Positions 9,801 through 17,996 of a stretch of 64,000 bases of DNA are shown here, piece by piece (the stretch's first letter is position 1; every line of letters begins with the position of its first letter). Under the pieces are notes generated by a model. The model did not search any database. It was given only the letters and a program-made list of their open reading frames with translations, and was not told the origin of the DNA. The translations under genes were made by a program, and so were the position numbers. Source of the DNA: Candidatus Gastranaerophilales bacterium. GTDB taxonomy: Bacteria; Cyanobacteriota; Vampirovibrionia; Gastranaerophilales; Gastranaerophilaceae. Location of the stretch: assembly GCA_944324395.1 (NCBI GenBank), contig CALUWC010000010.1, positions 1-64,000 of the forward strand, written 5' to 3'.

Positions 9801-9989
9801 TAAACCTTGAGTCAAAAGAGTTTCTTGTTCTTTTAAAAATATCCATTTATTATCTTTGTCACCTTTAAGATTTCGAAACGTAGAACTTTTAACCTCTTCT
9901 CTCACACAGTCATGTAAATACTGGCTTAATTTTTTTATAAAACTGTTATTAAATGCTGAATTAAGTGCCTTAGTCGCTTCTTGTAACAT
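6858..9989 (-). CDS. SF1 DNA/RNA helicase with C-terminal endonuclease-like domain
   Basis: A 1043-aa protein of the UPF1/DNA2-type SF1 (AAA_11/AAA_12) helicases. Walker A GPPGTGKSQT is at about 344-353 and Walker B DEAS at 666-669, followed by GDDKQLPHLSF. HTFQGDERDIILMSWA and NVAITRARLK are motifs V and VI. An alpha-helical insert lies at 420-620. The last 70 residues (AGLSADLLVDNKFIIEIDG) resemble the MTES_1575/DUF559 Vsr-like nuclease fold. The N-terminal 250 residues have an acidic linker. Such helicase-nuclease proteins are frequent in defence islands, but no restriction or CRISPR partner is adjacent. An RBS GGGTAAG precedes the ATG. Confidence 0.85.
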   Translation of the reverse strand: MLQEATKALNSAFNNSFIKKLSQYLHDCVREEVKSSTFRNLKGDKDNKWIFLKEQETLLTQGLEYLKLDGSNPNLTELMLQGVSSARDKYLIYGYMFLVGRNGKSKRSNEFLTPLLYVPCKLERNGVNINCIPQDDILSLNTGALAALLKKGEDDDEVDLFLEGILDVVPDVPITKEKMDIFLTTLKSLIPDIEISEDPSENVEEDNVEKDEHLAGDFSDVQITGENFDEIIDEEIQEQKHKAAVGDIKKLSVTYQSAIILTKRPAVTAGVLHELLQIAEKPSGVFRETTLSVINDEYTQSVEKNFPLKDSNSDFYPITPLSLSDSQERVIRNVENSKLIAVQGPPGTGKSQTIVNLVAHLIANGKTVLVASRMDKAVDVVADRLNDLGAPYLALRAGRMNYQKQLSFQLQELTSGKFELDNDVEDFIFADLKDMKQHLDCLRETESKCEKILKLEKDWHDLKDEIQQQTVNVGEMEYIHRPLKKSEIDNINDVIRALSDNMEKSGFFASFANMSNLRQLKKILDIKDFEVEPENLDRLKVELDFITQKWRLRKIESDIQKIGNLHVMMEQIRQMKKKQKYLAVNILKSTRRESLKALLRDAKKVRRIKVHSMALVERRKKKTNQIMEEEDFKPLLDAFPCWCVTTYAVSDSLPLKPGMFDVAIIDEASQCDIASCFPIMYRAKRTVVVGDDKQLPHLSFLEKAKEQSFLSQYGIPEKYQLMWRFRTNSMFDLADYYSMNSVMLDEHFRSLPPIINFSNHEFYNDRIRVMKKDSLEDNAIDIIKVPDGKVDMDATRNLPEIEALVKTLHEIIIEDEKKNPDNPVSIGIISPFRAQVEQLKISVPKVLSDYMIKKHRIEIGTAHTFQGDERDIILMSWAFANNSYPQSITFLQKPNLFNVAITRARLKCISFVSHDLETMPDGHFRHYVSYLKQYKERRESLLNNEIDENIYKNKLEREVAEAIRELDHKVIAGADVAGLSADLLVDNKFIIEIDGVDDNKKTHMSNMKKQSILERCGYKVKRITYREWQYSKNACLDRVLSID

Positions 9990-10042
9990 ACTTACCCTTC
10001 ATAAAAATAATATAACGTCTTTCATTTTACACTATTTTACGC

Positions 10043-10054
10043 TAAAATCAATCT
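10043..10054 (+). promoter_or_regulatory. -10 element adjacent to the cca-like start (leaderless candidate)
   Basis: TAAAAT at 10043-10048 ends 6 nt before the ATG at 10055 and there is no Shine-Dalgarno. The spacing places the transcription start on or next to the start codon. The -35 is weak. Confidence 0.35.
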
Positions 10055-11152
10055 ATGGGCATCATCAATTTACAGGATAAAAACCTATTTTATATAGGAG
10101 GAGTTGTCAGAGATGAACTTCTCGGTAAAAAAAGCTTTGACATAGACCTTACATATCAGGGAAATGCCATAGAGTATGCAGAAACAATTCCTGATGCGGA
10201 AATTCTGCAAATAAACGAACCGTTTGGAACAGTAAGAATTAAACTGAACAATCAAGAAATAGACATTGCTTCAACAAGAGATGAAACATACCCCCAAAAA
10301 GGACATCTGCCGCATGTGGAAAATATAGGCTGTTCATTAAAAGATGATATATTAAGACGTGATTTTACGGTAAATGCTCTTGCCAAATCAACTCTGACCG
10401 GAGAAATTATAGACTATACAGGCGGACTTGAAGATCTAAAAAATAAAAAACTTAAAGTGTTACATAATCAAAGTTTTATTGATGACCCGACAAGAATTAT
10501 CAGAGGACTGAAATTTGCGGTAAGATTCGGATTTCAACTTGATGAAAAAACAAAACAACTTCAAGATGAATACCTGAAAAATATAAATCATGACATGTCT
10601 TATAAAAGATTAAAAAAAGAACTTGTTGAAACATTCAATTTGAATTCTCAAAAAGCTTTTGAAAAATTTATAAATGAAAAAATATATAAGCTAATTACAA
10701 CTAAAGATTTTAAACTTCCTGATATAAATTTTGAAACAATTATAGATAAATATAATCCTGAATGTATATGGATTATATATGCAGGTTTGCTGCCCGATAT
10801 ATCAAAACTGCCGTTAACAAAAAATGAGAAAAAAATAATTGATGATTATAATGCATTAAAAACAAAAATATTTGTAAATGATTTTGACATTTATAAAACT
10901 TTTCAAAATATCAGTATTGAATCAATAATAATGTATTCATCAATCAATCAAGCTGTTGTCCACAAATATCTTGAAAACCTTCAAAACATAAAACTTGAAA
11001 TAACGGGAGAAGACCTGCACAGACTACATATAAAGCCATCTGTTGAATATCAAAAATGCTTTGATTATGTTCTGTCAGAAAAAATAAAAAATCCTGAAAT
11101 TAGGAAACCTCAGGAAATTTTATTAGCTAAAAAATATTTTAATCTTATTTAA
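10055..11152 (+). CDS. cca: CCA tRNA nucleotidyltransferase / poly(A) polymerase family
   Basis: A 365-aa class II nucleotidyltransferase. The head domain has the signature YIGGVVRDELLG followed by SFDIDLTY, giving the two metal-binding aspartates. Next come the DILRRDFTVNALA motif, IDYTGGLEDLKNKKLKVLH, and DDPTRIIRGLKFAVRFGFQLD, typical of CCA-adding enzymes and bacterial poly(A) polymerases. It completes or repairs the CCA end of tRNAs; the tRNA-Ala gene in this window lacks an encoded CCA, consistent with that need. Some lineages split CC- and A-adding activities, and sequence alone does not tell which this is. Confidence 0.88.
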   Translation: MGIINLQDKNLFYIGGVVRDELLGKKSFDIDLTYQGNAIEYAETIPDAEILQINEPFGTVRIKLNNQEIDIASTRDETYPQKGHLPHVENIGCSLKDDILRRDFTVNALAKSTLTGEIIDYTGGLEDLKNKKLKVLHNQSFIDDPTRIIRGLKFAVRFGFQLDEKTKQLQDEYLKNINHDMSYKRLKKELVETFNLNSQKAFEKFINEKIYKLITTKDFKLPDINFETIIDKYNPECIWIIYAGLLPDISKLPLTKNEKKIIDDYNALKTKIFVNDFDIYKTFQNISIESIIMYSSINQAVVHKYLENLQNIKLEITGEDLHRLHIKPSVEYQKCFDYVLSEKIKNPEIRKPQEILLAKKYFNLI

Positions 11153-11930
11153 TACCGTAACTTTCTTGAATTTTTTTCAGATTACCGTTTTTAGTTTCAA
11201 TTTTGATAATATTATTAACCGCATTGATAAGAGTTTTTGATTCCGGACCTTTTCTAAAAGCAACAGCATAGGGTTCTTTTGAGTATCTTTTCGGAAGTAA
11301 TTCGACACTGTCATCTTTTAGAGCAAGACCAAGTAAAATAGTATCATCGGAAACTATAGCATCAGCTTTTCCCTTTTTTAAAGCATTAAATGCATCAATA
11401 TATGTTTTATATCCTATTACACCAACTCCCGGAACAGCCATTTTCAAACTTCTTTCACTGGTTGATCCAAATACGATAATAGCTCTTTTTTTATTCAAAT
11501 CCTGTAAAGTTTTTACACTGCTGCCTTTTCTAACCAGTAAAGCCTGTCCGGCTGTATAATAAGGAACTGAAAAATCAAGAATTTCCTGACGTTTTGGAGT
11601 TATAGACATGGTTGCGATAATCATGTCTATATCACCCGAATACAATTTCATCATTCTGTCAGAGGCTGTGACAGGAATAAATTTAACTTTTTTATCACTG
11701 CCTAAAATTCCTCTTGCGATAAGTCTTGCCAATGCTGCGTCATAACCTGCAAAGTGTCCTTTTTCATCTAAATATCCAAAGGGATAAGTATCGGTTTTAA
11801 CACCTACATGAATTTCTCCTCTTGAAGTAATTAAATTCAAATCAGTGGTTGTCGGCTCACTCTCTTTTTTGCCGCACCCGCAGCAAGTAATTACAACAAG
11901 CATTAACAAAGTTATTATTTTTTTATACAT
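11145..11930 (-). CDS. Amino-acid type ABC transporter substrate-binding lipoprotein
   Basis: A 261-aa family 3 solute-binding protein. The N-terminus is a lipoprotein signal peptide ending in a cysteine cluster (LVVITCCGCGKK), so lipidation is likely at one of the cysteines near residues 17-20. The body has the SBP_bac_3 pattern: GEIHVGVKTDTYPFGYLDEKG, AGYDAALARLIA, GDIDMIIATMSITPKRQEILDFSVPYY and KKGKADAIVSDDTILL. It binds a polar amino acid or similar ligand and should deliver it to a permease. No ABC permease or ATPase gene is adjacent. It overlaps the 3' end of the convergent cca gene by 8 nt. Confidence 0.88.
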   Translation of the reverse strand: MYKKIITLLMLVVITCCGCGKKESEPTTTDLNLITSRGEIHVGVKTDTYPFGYLDEKGHFAGYDAALARLIARGILGSDKKVKFIPVTASDRMMKLYSGDIDMIIATMSITPKRQEILDFSVPYYTAGQALLVRKGSSVKTLQDLNKKRAIIVFGSTSERSLKMAVPGVGVIGYKTYIDAFNALKKGKADAIVSDDTILLGLALKDDSVELLPKRYSKEPYAVAFRKGPESKTLINAVNNIIKIETKNGNLKKIQESYGIK

Positions 11931-12015
11931 AAATTATCCTCTTTTATCTCATCATACCTTAATCTTATAACAAGTCAAAAAAGTTAAATATATTTATTTT
12001 TTTTAACTTTTCAGG

Positions 12016-12027
12016 TAATATAAACTT
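12016..12027 (+). promoter_or_regulatory. -10 element adjacent to the aroK start (leaderless candidate)
   Basis: TAATAT at 12016-12021 ends 6 nt before the ATG at 12028. The same GGTAATAT-N2-ACTTATG arrangement recurs before the TPR gene at 27147. No Shine-Dalgarno is at a useful spacing. Confidence 0.4.
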
Positions 12028-12528
12028 ATGAAAACCATAGTATTAATCGGTATGATGGGGTCTGGTAAAACAACTGTCGGAAAATTTTTGGCAGAAAAAT
12101 TGAATATGGTTTTTATTGATACCGATAACCTTATTGAACAGAATGAAAATATGACTATATCAGAAATATTTTCAACAAAAGGTGAAACTTATTTCAGAGT
12201 ACTTGAAAAAAATATTATAAAAAACACGTTTAAAAGTTTTGGAATGGTAATTTCACTTGGCGGAGGGGCTTATGAAGATATCCAAACCAGAAAAGTTTTG
12301 TCCGGAAATGCCACTGTAATTTATTTAAAAACAGAAGCTGAAACTATTTTTCAAAGAATAAAAAACGATAATACAAGACCTCTGCTTTGTGATAATATGT
12401 CTGTAGAAACAATTAGAAATATAATTGAAAAAAGAAAACAAAATTATGAATCCGCATCCTTAATAATTACAACAGATAACAGAAATCCAAAATTTATAGC
12501 GGAAGAAATTACAGGAGCTTTGAAATGA
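12028..12528 (+). CDS. aroK: Shikimate kinase
   Basis: A 166-aa P-loop kinase that phosphorylates shikimate at O3 in the pathway to chorismate. Walker A GMMGSGKTTVGKFLAEKL is at residues 8-25. FIDTDNLIE carries the substrate-binding Asp, SLGGGAY the GGG shikimate loop, and NDNTRPLL the lid arginine. Length is typical. Its stop overlaps the ATG of aroB by 4 nt, so the two are translationally coupled. Confidence 0.95.
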   Translation: MKTIVLIGMMGSGKTTVGKFLAEKLNMVFIDTDNLIEQNENMTISEIFSTKGETYFRVLEKNIIKNTFKSFGMVISLGGGAYEDIQTRKVLSGNATVIYLKTEAETIFQRIKNDNTRPLLCDNMSVETIRNIIEKRKQNYESASLIITTDNRNPKFIAEEITGALK

Positions 12529-13604
12529 TAAATCTATCCGTAAATATTACCGAAAAAGAAAAAAGTTATCCGATTTATATCAATAACATTGATATAAACA
12601 ATTTAAAATCCGCAATTTTAAATGAAATTGCCGACAAAAATTATATTGTTGTATTCAGCCAAAAAGTTCATAAATTATACGGGAAAATTCTGGATTTTCC
12701 AAAAGAAAAAACATTTATATTAAAGGATGGAGAAAAAGAAAAAAATTATAAAAATTATATAAAAATCTTAAATTTTGCATTATCCAAAAATCTAAAAAGA
12801 GAAGATGCAATAATTGCAATAGGAGGCGGAGTTATCGGAGATATCACAGGTTTTGCAGCATCAACATATATGAGAGGAATAAATTTTATTCAAGTTCCAA
12901 CAACACTACTTTCTGCAACAGACAGCTCCGTAGGCGGAAAAACCGCAATTAATTGTTCTTCCGGTAAAAATTTGGTAGGAACATTTTACCAGCCAAAAGC
13001 AGTATTTATCAATGTAAATTTCTTAAAAACACTTGATGAACAACAACTAAAAAGCGGACTCGGCGAAGTTTTGAAATACGGTTTTATTGAAAAAAGCTGC
13101 CGTCCGGAATATGATGCTCACCTTATCAATTTTTTGACAGAACATTATCAAAAAATATTATCAAAAGATTCAATGACACTCAAAGAACTTATTAAAATGT
13201 GTCTAGAATTAAAAATTGCAGTAGTCCAAAAAGACGAAAAAGAAACAAAATTAAGAAAAATTCTAAACTACGGACACACCTACGGACACGTAGTTGAAAA
13301 TCTTACAAAATACAAAAAATATACCCATGGTCAATGTGTTATAGAAGGAATCGAATTTGCACTGAAACTTGCATTATCTAAAAATCTGATAGACAAAGAA
13401 TACAAATTTCTTTGTGAAGATTTAATCAAAAAATTCAGCTATAACCCTTTGCCGAAATTTGATAAAACAAAAATTCTGAAAGTAATGACTAATGACAAAA
13501 AAGCAACAAATGATTATATAACATTTATTCTTCCTACAGAATATGCAAGCGTTGGAGAATTTAAATTTACCCCAGATGAAATACTAAATTTTTTAGAAGC
13601 TTAA
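12525..13604 (+). CDS. aroB: 3-dehydroquinate synthase
   Basis: A 359-aa NAD- and metal-dependent enzyme that cyclises DAHP to 3-dehydroquinate. Visible motifs are AIGGGVIGDITGFAASTYMRG (glycine-rich NAD site), QVPTTLLSATDSSVGGKTAIN (substrate loop), and the metal ligands in GLGEVLKYGF and LNYGHTYGHVVE, with a further His in THGQCVIEG. Length matches the family. Directly coupled to aroK. Confidence 0.96.
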   Translation: MINLSVNITEKEKSYPIYINNIDINNLKSAILNEIADKNYIVVFSQKVHKLYGKILDFPKEKTFILKDGEKEKNYKNYIKILNFALSKNLKREDAIIAIGGGVIGDITGFAASTYMRGINFIQVPTTLLSATDSSVGGKTAINCSSGKNLVGTFYQPKAVFINVNFLKTLDEQQLKSGLGEVLKYGFIEKSCRPEYDAHLINFLTEHYQKILSKDSMTLKELIKMCLELKIAVVQKDEKETKLRKILNYGHTYGHVVENLTKYKKYTHGQCVIEGIEFALKLALSKNLIDKEYKFLCEDLIKKFSYNPLPKFDKTKILKVMTNDKKATNDYITFILPTEYASVGEFKFTPDEILNFLEA

Positions 13605-13609
13605 TATTG

Positions 13610-13669
13610 TTGCATCGCTTATATTAACTATGTTATCATCATAAAAGTCATGGTAGCAAAAAGATACCA
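13610..13669 (+). promoter_or_regulatory. Promoter and palindromic operator of the HxlR-type regulator
   Basis: TTGCAT (13610-13615) and TATCAT (13634-13639) make a plausible promoter with an 18-nt spacer. Just downstream, TGGTA (13651-13655) and TACCA (13665-13669) form an inverted repeat separated by 9 nt, the size expected for a winged-helix dimer. I infer autoregulation by the following gene. Confidence 0.45.
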
Positions 13670-13681
13670 ATTGGAGCAGAT

Positions 13682-14029
13682 ATGAAATCTAAAGACCTGC
13701 CAAAATGCCCGATAGAAACAACTCTTATGATGCTTGGCTGCAAATGGAAAGTCCTTATTATAAGAGAACTTCTTAACGGAACAAAAAGATTTTGCGAATT
13801 AAAAAAATCAGTAAAAGGAATTACCCAGAAAGTTTTAACATCAAAACTAAGAGAGATGGAAGATTTAGGGCTGCTTGAAAGAAAAGTTTACCCCCAGACT
13901 CCGCCTAAAGTTGAATATACCCTGACTGATATCGGATATAGTCTTATGCCGGTATTGGAATCCTTAAAATCCTGGGGAAAAGATTACAAAAAATATACAA
14001 AACTTGTTGAAAAAATGAAAATGAGCTGA
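13682..14029 (+). CDS. HxlR family winged-helix transcriptional regulator
   Basis: A 115-aa HxlR/MarR-like DNA-binding protein. The start CPIETTLMMLGCKWKVLIIRELL has the family cysteine and the first helices. KRFCELKKSVKGITQKVLTSKLREMEDLGLL is the recognition helix region, and VEYTLTDIGYSLMPVLESLKSWG the wing and dimer helix. Cysteines near residues 8 and 18 could sense redox or electrophiles, as in some HxlR/YodB proteins; that is inference. The targets are unknown. It may control itself through the palindrome upstream. A stem-loop at 14021-14045 overlaps its stop codon. Confidence 0.9.
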   Translation: MKSKDLPKCPIETTLMMLGCKWKVLIIRELLNGTKRFCELKKSVKGITQKVLTSKLREMEDLGLLERKVYPQTPPKVEYTLTDIGYSLMPVLESLKSWGKDYKKYTKLVEKMKMS

Positions 14030-14045
14030 TAAAATATCAGCCCAT
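14021..14045. terminator. Stem-loop between convergent genes
   Basis: ATGAGCTGATA (14021-14031) pairs with TATCAGCCCAT (14035-14045) with one mismatch. It covers the HxlR stop codon and lies between two convergent genes. The T-tract is weak on both strands. Confidence 0.4.
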
Positions 14046-14068
14046 TTCAATAGAAATTTAAATTAAAT

Positions 14069-14284
14069 TTACTCCTCGTTAAAATCACTTTCTGCAACTA
14101 CGGAAGCTATCAAATCCCCGTAGCTGTTAACACAGCCGTTTGTTTCTTCAACAATATAACGAAGTCCTTTTTTGCCCTCAATTGCTTTTTCTGCACAATC
14201 CATAGCTTCATCATAATCTTTAAATTCTCCGACTAAATTTTTTGACATTTCTGATTTATCGCTTGATGTGTAAACTTGAAACAT
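14069..14284 (-). CDS. Small conserved-looking protein, 71 aa
   Basis: A short acidic protein with a good Shine-Dalgarno (AAGGAG) 7-9 nt before its ATG. It has one helix-rich half (DYDEAMDCAEKAIEGKKG) and one strand-rich half (LRYIVEETNGCVNSYGDLIASVV). I do not recognise a named family. No signal peptide or membrane segment. It is convergent with the HxlR gene and just downstream of the SulP transporter gene on the same strand, so co-transcription is possible. Confidence 0.7.
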   Translation of the reverse strand: MFQVYTSSDKSEMSKNLVGEFKDYDEAMDCAEKAIEGKKGLRYIVEETNGCVNSYGDLIASVVAESDFNEE

Positions 14285-14334
14285 AATATATCTCCTTCTT
14301 TTTCTATATCATAACACACATATAAAATTTCAAC

Positions 14335-15957
14335 TTACTCTGTTATATTATTCAGATGTAAATCTGTCAAAGCATTTTTAATTGCAGTATTTTCGTCATT
14401 TAAGACCGCATCTTCACCAAGCTGAGAAACTATCTTTAATGATTTAATCTGGTTATAAACTTTTTCGTTAGGAATAACAAGACAAAGCTTAATCTTTTGA
14501 GCTTCCAAGCGGACAATAATATCTTCCAATGCGAAAATTGCGGACATATCAAGTTCTGAATTGGACGAATAATTTAATATAATATACTCCGTTTCCAACA
14601 ATTCATCAAAATGAGAGACAATCTGAGTTATTGAACCAAAGAAAAACTGACCGTCGATATGCAAAATTCTTATCTTGTAATGAGAATCTCTTTCAACTTT
14701 AGTTTCGTAAGGAGTATAGGCATCTGGTTTATATTCATTAACTTTAATATTTGTATTATCTGCAACTCTTTTGGCATACAATAATGCAGCCAGCACTATT
14801 CCAAGCCCGAGTGCAAAAATCAAATTATAAAATACAGTTAAAAACAATACAGCAAGCAGCACATATAAATCATCTTTAGGTGCATATTTCAAAACTTTTA
14901 AAACTTTCAAATCCAAAATATCATACCCGATTTTTATTAAAATTGCCGCCAGAACACATATAGGAATCTGAGAAATAAATCCCGTAAATTTAAACAACAA
15001 TACAGCCATTATAAAGGCACACAGAATTGAAGCAACACGAGTTTTGGCTCCGATTTTAACAGCGGCAACACTACGCATTGTAGCCGCAGTACCGTACATT
15101 GAGCCGGTTACAGCACAGAATAAATTCCCGATACCTTGAGATGCAACAAGTCTTTTTGAATTGTGTTTAACCTTCATTAAAGAATCCATTATAATACCGG
15201 TAAGTAAACTTTCGCTGGTTGCAATAAATGCCAGAGTTAATGCTGCCGGAACACACTGCATTATCATATCCAATGAAAAATGCGGCAAATGAGCATGCGG
15301 AATTGAAAATGTTACACCCGAAATTTTTTCAACATCAAAACCCAGATAATAAGAAACCCCTGTCATAATAACCAATGCCAAAAGCTGAGACGGTATGAAT
15401 CTTGTTATACATTTCGGAGTAAAAAATAAAATTCCCAATGTAAAAACACCTAGAATTAAAGCCTGAATATTAATATGAGAAAATAATTCAGGATAATACA
15501 TCAAAACTTTAATTGTTGATGAAAATGTTGCCCCGCCCAGTAAAGGAGACAGCTGTAAAATAATAATTATAAGTCCGATACCGGTTAAAAATCCTGAAAT
15601 TACAGGATATGGAACATATTTTACCATTTTAGGAATTTGAGTCAGCGATATAAGTATCTGAAATACCGCAGCAATAATTAATATCGGGATAACTTTGTCA
15701 ATATTTCCGCTCATTTCACCGACTATAACCGCAACAATTATCGCACTGGGTCCTGTTGGCCCTGAAACAAAAGGTAAATTGCTGCCTAAAATACCTGCAA
15801 TCAAAGATAAAATTATTGCACCCCACAATCCTGCAGAAGCACCTAAGCCAGAAGCAACCCCGAAAGCCAGAGCCTGCGGAAACGCAATTATTGTTGCAAT
15901 AATCGCTCCAAATATATCACCTTTCAATTCTGCAGATTTTTCGCTAATATTTGCCAC
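14335..15957 (-). CDS. SulP family anion transporter with STAS domain
   Basis: A 540-aa SLC26/SulP transporter. The N-terminal 390 residues hold about a dozen transmembrane segments, beginning AIIATIIAFPQALAFGVASG, which matches the SulP pattern for the first substrate-binding helix. SGPTGPSAIIVAVIVGEM is the conserved second element. The C-terminal 130 residues form a cytoplasmic STAS domain (HIDGQFFFGSITQIV, YIILNYSSNSELDMSAIFAL). Family substrates are sulfate, bicarbonate or dicarboxylates, which sequence cannot separate. No sulfate assimilation genes are nearby. Confidence 0.9.
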   Translation of the reverse strand: MANISEKSAELKGDIFGAIIATIIAFPQALAFGVASGLGASAGLWGAIILSLIAGILGSNLPFVSGPTGPSAIIVAVIVGEMSGNIDKVIPILIIAAVFQILISLTQIPKMVKYVPYPVISGFLTGIGLIIIILQLSPLLGGATFSSTIKVLMYYPELFSHINIQALILGVFTLGILFFTPKCITRFIPSQLLALVIMTGVSYYLGFDVEKISGVTFSIPHAHLPHFSLDMIMQCVPAALTLAFIATSESLLTGIIMDSLMKVKHNSKRLVASQGIGNLFCAVTGSMYGTAATMRSVAAVKIGAKTRVASILCAFIMAVLLFKFTGFISQIPICVLAAILIKIGYDILDLKVLKVLKYAPKDDLYVLLAVLFLTVFYNLIFALGLGIVLAALLYAKRVADNTNIKVNEYKPDAYTPYETKVERDSHYKIRILHIDGQFFFGSITQIVSHFDELLETEYIILNYSSNSELDMSAIFALEDIIVRLEAQKIKLCLVIPNEKVYNQIKSLKIVSQLGEDAVLNDENTAIKNALTDLHLNNITE

Positions 15958-15994
15958 TCTTCTCTCCTGTATTCAATAATTATTATAAATATAA

Positions 15995-16026
15995 CAAAAA
16001 AATGAGAACTTATAATAAAGTTCTCA
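15995..16026 (-). terminator. Rho-independent terminator of the 118-aa protein gene
   Basis: Read on the minus strand, TGAGAACTT (16026-16018) pairs perfectly with AAGTTCTCA (16011-16003) and is followed by a run of T. It lies directly after the stop of the gene at 16053. Confidence 0.75.
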
Positions 16027-16052
16027 CTTTTAGTACAAATTATTTTAAAAAT

Positions 16053-16409
16053 CTATAAACTTGCAAGTTTTAAACTTATTGATTTAAAAAACGGAAGTTT
16101 TTCGTCTAATTTTATATCTGAAACTATAGGAAACTGAACAACAACTTCACTTGGATTTTCAACAATATATTCGGCGATTTCAGTATCATTAGCAGGCTCA
16201 ATTTCAACAGGCTGAGTAATCTCATCAAATATAGAATCATCCTCTCCTGTTTCAACGAGTTTTCCGTTCATTAAAATCTGCCTGATTTCTGACTTGTTCA
16301 ATTCAACTGTCGGAGCAGACTGAAACAAACTGCTGAACTTTGTTGTTTTCTTTCTCGTATTGAGACTTTTAATATTTGTAGAATTTTGCCTTACCGTTTT
16401 TGCTAACAT
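16053..16409 (-). CDS. Hypothetical protein, 118 aa
   Basis: Unrecognised. The N-terminal 40 residues are basic and Ser/Thr/Asn-rich (KTVRQNSTNIKSLNTRKK, then TKFSSLFQ); the rest is acidic. A segment SEIRQILMNGKLVETG near residue 40 shares RQILMNG with the ferritin-like protein at 36154 (TRQILMNGIEVEA). There is no signal peptide. The gene has its own strong terminator and an AGGTAGG ribosome binding site, which support it as real. Confidence 0.6.
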   Translation of the reverse strand: MLAKTVRQNSTNIKSLNTRKKTTKFSSLFQSAPTVELNKSEIRQILMNGKLVETGEDDSIFDEITQPVEIEPANDTEIAEYIVENPSEVVVQFPIVSDIKLDEKLPFFKSISLKLASL

Positions 16410-16575
16410 AAAACCTACCTCTCACCCACAAATTCAGTATATAAGTTATAAAATATTTTGACATACTCTATTTAGATGAAATTTTATATAAAATATAGAT
16501 AAAAACAGTTTAAAAAATTTTAAAAATAAATTATAATGGTAAATAAAAGACAGTTTTGAAAAGGTGTTTATTATT

Positions 16576-17967
16576 ATGAAATATTTTTGGTTGTATGTTG
16601 TTGCAATTGTTGCATCACTGGGTGGTTTATTATCCGGATACGATACCGGAGTAATTTCAGGTGCATTATTATTTATCAACGAGTCCTGGAATCTTGCAGA
16701 TACCGCTCAGGGAATTCTGGTCAGTTCCGTATTGATAGGAGCAGTAATAGGAGCTGCAACTAACGGTATTCTGGCAGATATGTTCGGACGTAAAAAAATC
16801 ATTATGGCAACAGCCGTCATATTTATCTTAGGTTCAATTTTATGTGCTGCGGCTCCAAATATATACGTACTGATTGCCTCAAGAATATTTGTAGGATTTG
16901 CTGTAGGAATAGTAAATTTTGTTGTCCCGCTGTATTTATCCGAAATTTCGCCTAAAAATCTCAGAGGAACACTTGTTTCTCTTTATCAATGGGCAATAAC
17001 AGCAGGTATTTTATTTTCATATTTTATAAATGCAGTATTTGCAGGAGCTGTTTACAACTGGAGATGGATGTTGTTTGCCGGAGTAGTTCCGGGATTAATA
17101 TTATTTATCGGAATGTGCTTTATGCATGACACCCCGAGATGGCTTGTCAGTAAAAAACGAGAAGAAGAAGCAAAAGAAGTTTTTGCAAAAATAGAACCTG
17201 ATATCAATGTCGAAAAAGAAATTGCGGATATCAAATCAACCCTGCAAACAGAAGAAAATAAGTCAGATAAAAAATTCAGATTTAAAAAATGGATGATTAT
17301 GCCGTTTGTAGTCGGTATCGGCATTATGTTCGCTCAAATCTGTACGGGTATCAATACGATTATTTACTATGCACCTACAATATTTAAAAATGCCGGATTT
17401 GAAAGCAATATAAGTGCAATTTATGCAACTACAGGCATTGGAATTATTAACTTTTTAATGACAATTGTTGCTTTATATTTTACAGACAGACTGGGAAGAA
17501 AACCTTTATTATATTTTGGTCTGACAGGAGTAATGCTTAGCTTGATAGCCTTAGGTGGAGCATTTGCATTTGCAGACTTTTTCGGAGATAACCTGAAATG
17601 GGTAACTATAGGAAGTTTAGTCACTTATATAATATGTTTTGCAATGAGTCTTGGACCGATCGGATGGATACTGGTTTCAGAAGTATTCCCTCTGCGAATA
17701 AGAGGAATTGCAATGAGTATATGTACAGTTTCAAACTTTGCATTTAATTTCTTTGTTGTAAGCAGTTTTCCGATATTGCTGAACAGAATAGGCGGGGCAT
17801 GGACATTCTGGGGTTTTGGAATTGTATCTTTATTATGCATAATATTTGTTTACTTCTTTGTTCCGGAAACCAAAGGTATTTCCTTAGAAAAAATTGAATC
17901 AAACTGGATACACGGAGTTAATCCGAGAAAATTTTTAATTAACAATAAGTTTCAAATCAAAGAATAG
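16576..17967 (+). CDS. MFS sugar porter (sugar:proton symporter)
   Basis: A 463-aa sugar porter of the XylE/AraE/GLUT family with 12 predicted membrane helices. Signatures: GYDTGVISGALLFI in helix 1, DMFGRKKIIM and the second-half DRLGRKPLLY loop repeats, ASRIFVGFAVGIVNFVVPLY, PRWLVSKKREEEA, GPIGWILVSEVFPLRIRG and PETKG near the C-terminus. I chose ATG 16576 rather than the upstream in-frame GTG at 16564, because the GTG lies inside the AAGGTG ribosome binding site. The exact sugar (xylose, arabinose, glucose) cannot be assigned. Confidence 0.92.
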   Translation: MKYFWLYVVAIVASLGGLLSGYDTGVISGALLFINESWNLADTAQGILVSSVLIGAVIGAATNGILADMFGRKKIIMATAVIFILGSILCAAAPNIYVLIASRIFVGFAVGIVNFVVPLYLSEISPKNLRGTLVSLYQWAITAGILFSYFINAVFAGAVYNWRWMLFAGVVPGLILFIGMCFMHDTPRWLVSKKREEEAKEVFAKIEPDINVEKEIADIKSTLQTEENKSDKKFRFKKWMIMPFVVGIGIMFAQICTGINTIIYYAPTIFKNAGFESNISAIYATTGIGIINFLMTIVALYFTDRLGRKPLLYFGLTGVMLSLIALGGAFAFADFFGDNLKWVTIGSLVTYIICFAMSLGPIGWILVSEVFPLRIRGIAMSICTVSNFAFNFFVVSSFPILLNRIGGAWTFWGFGIVSLLCIIFVYFFVPETKGISLEKIESNWIHGVNPRKFLINNKFQIKE

Positions 17968-17996
17968 CTGCTATTTTGACATAGCAGCTATTTTAA
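17965..17996 (+). terminator. Rho-independent terminator of the sugar porter gene
   Basis: A perfect 10-bp stem, TAGCTGCTAT (17965-17974) with ATAGCAGCTA (17981-17990), followed by TTTT. The stop codon TAG forms the first bases of the stem. Confidence 0.85.

Noticed and set aside
16446-16679. 77-aa ORF on the minus strand before the sugar porter
   Set aside because: It overlaps the promoter and first codons of the porter, has no ribosome binding site, and its sequence is low-complexity.
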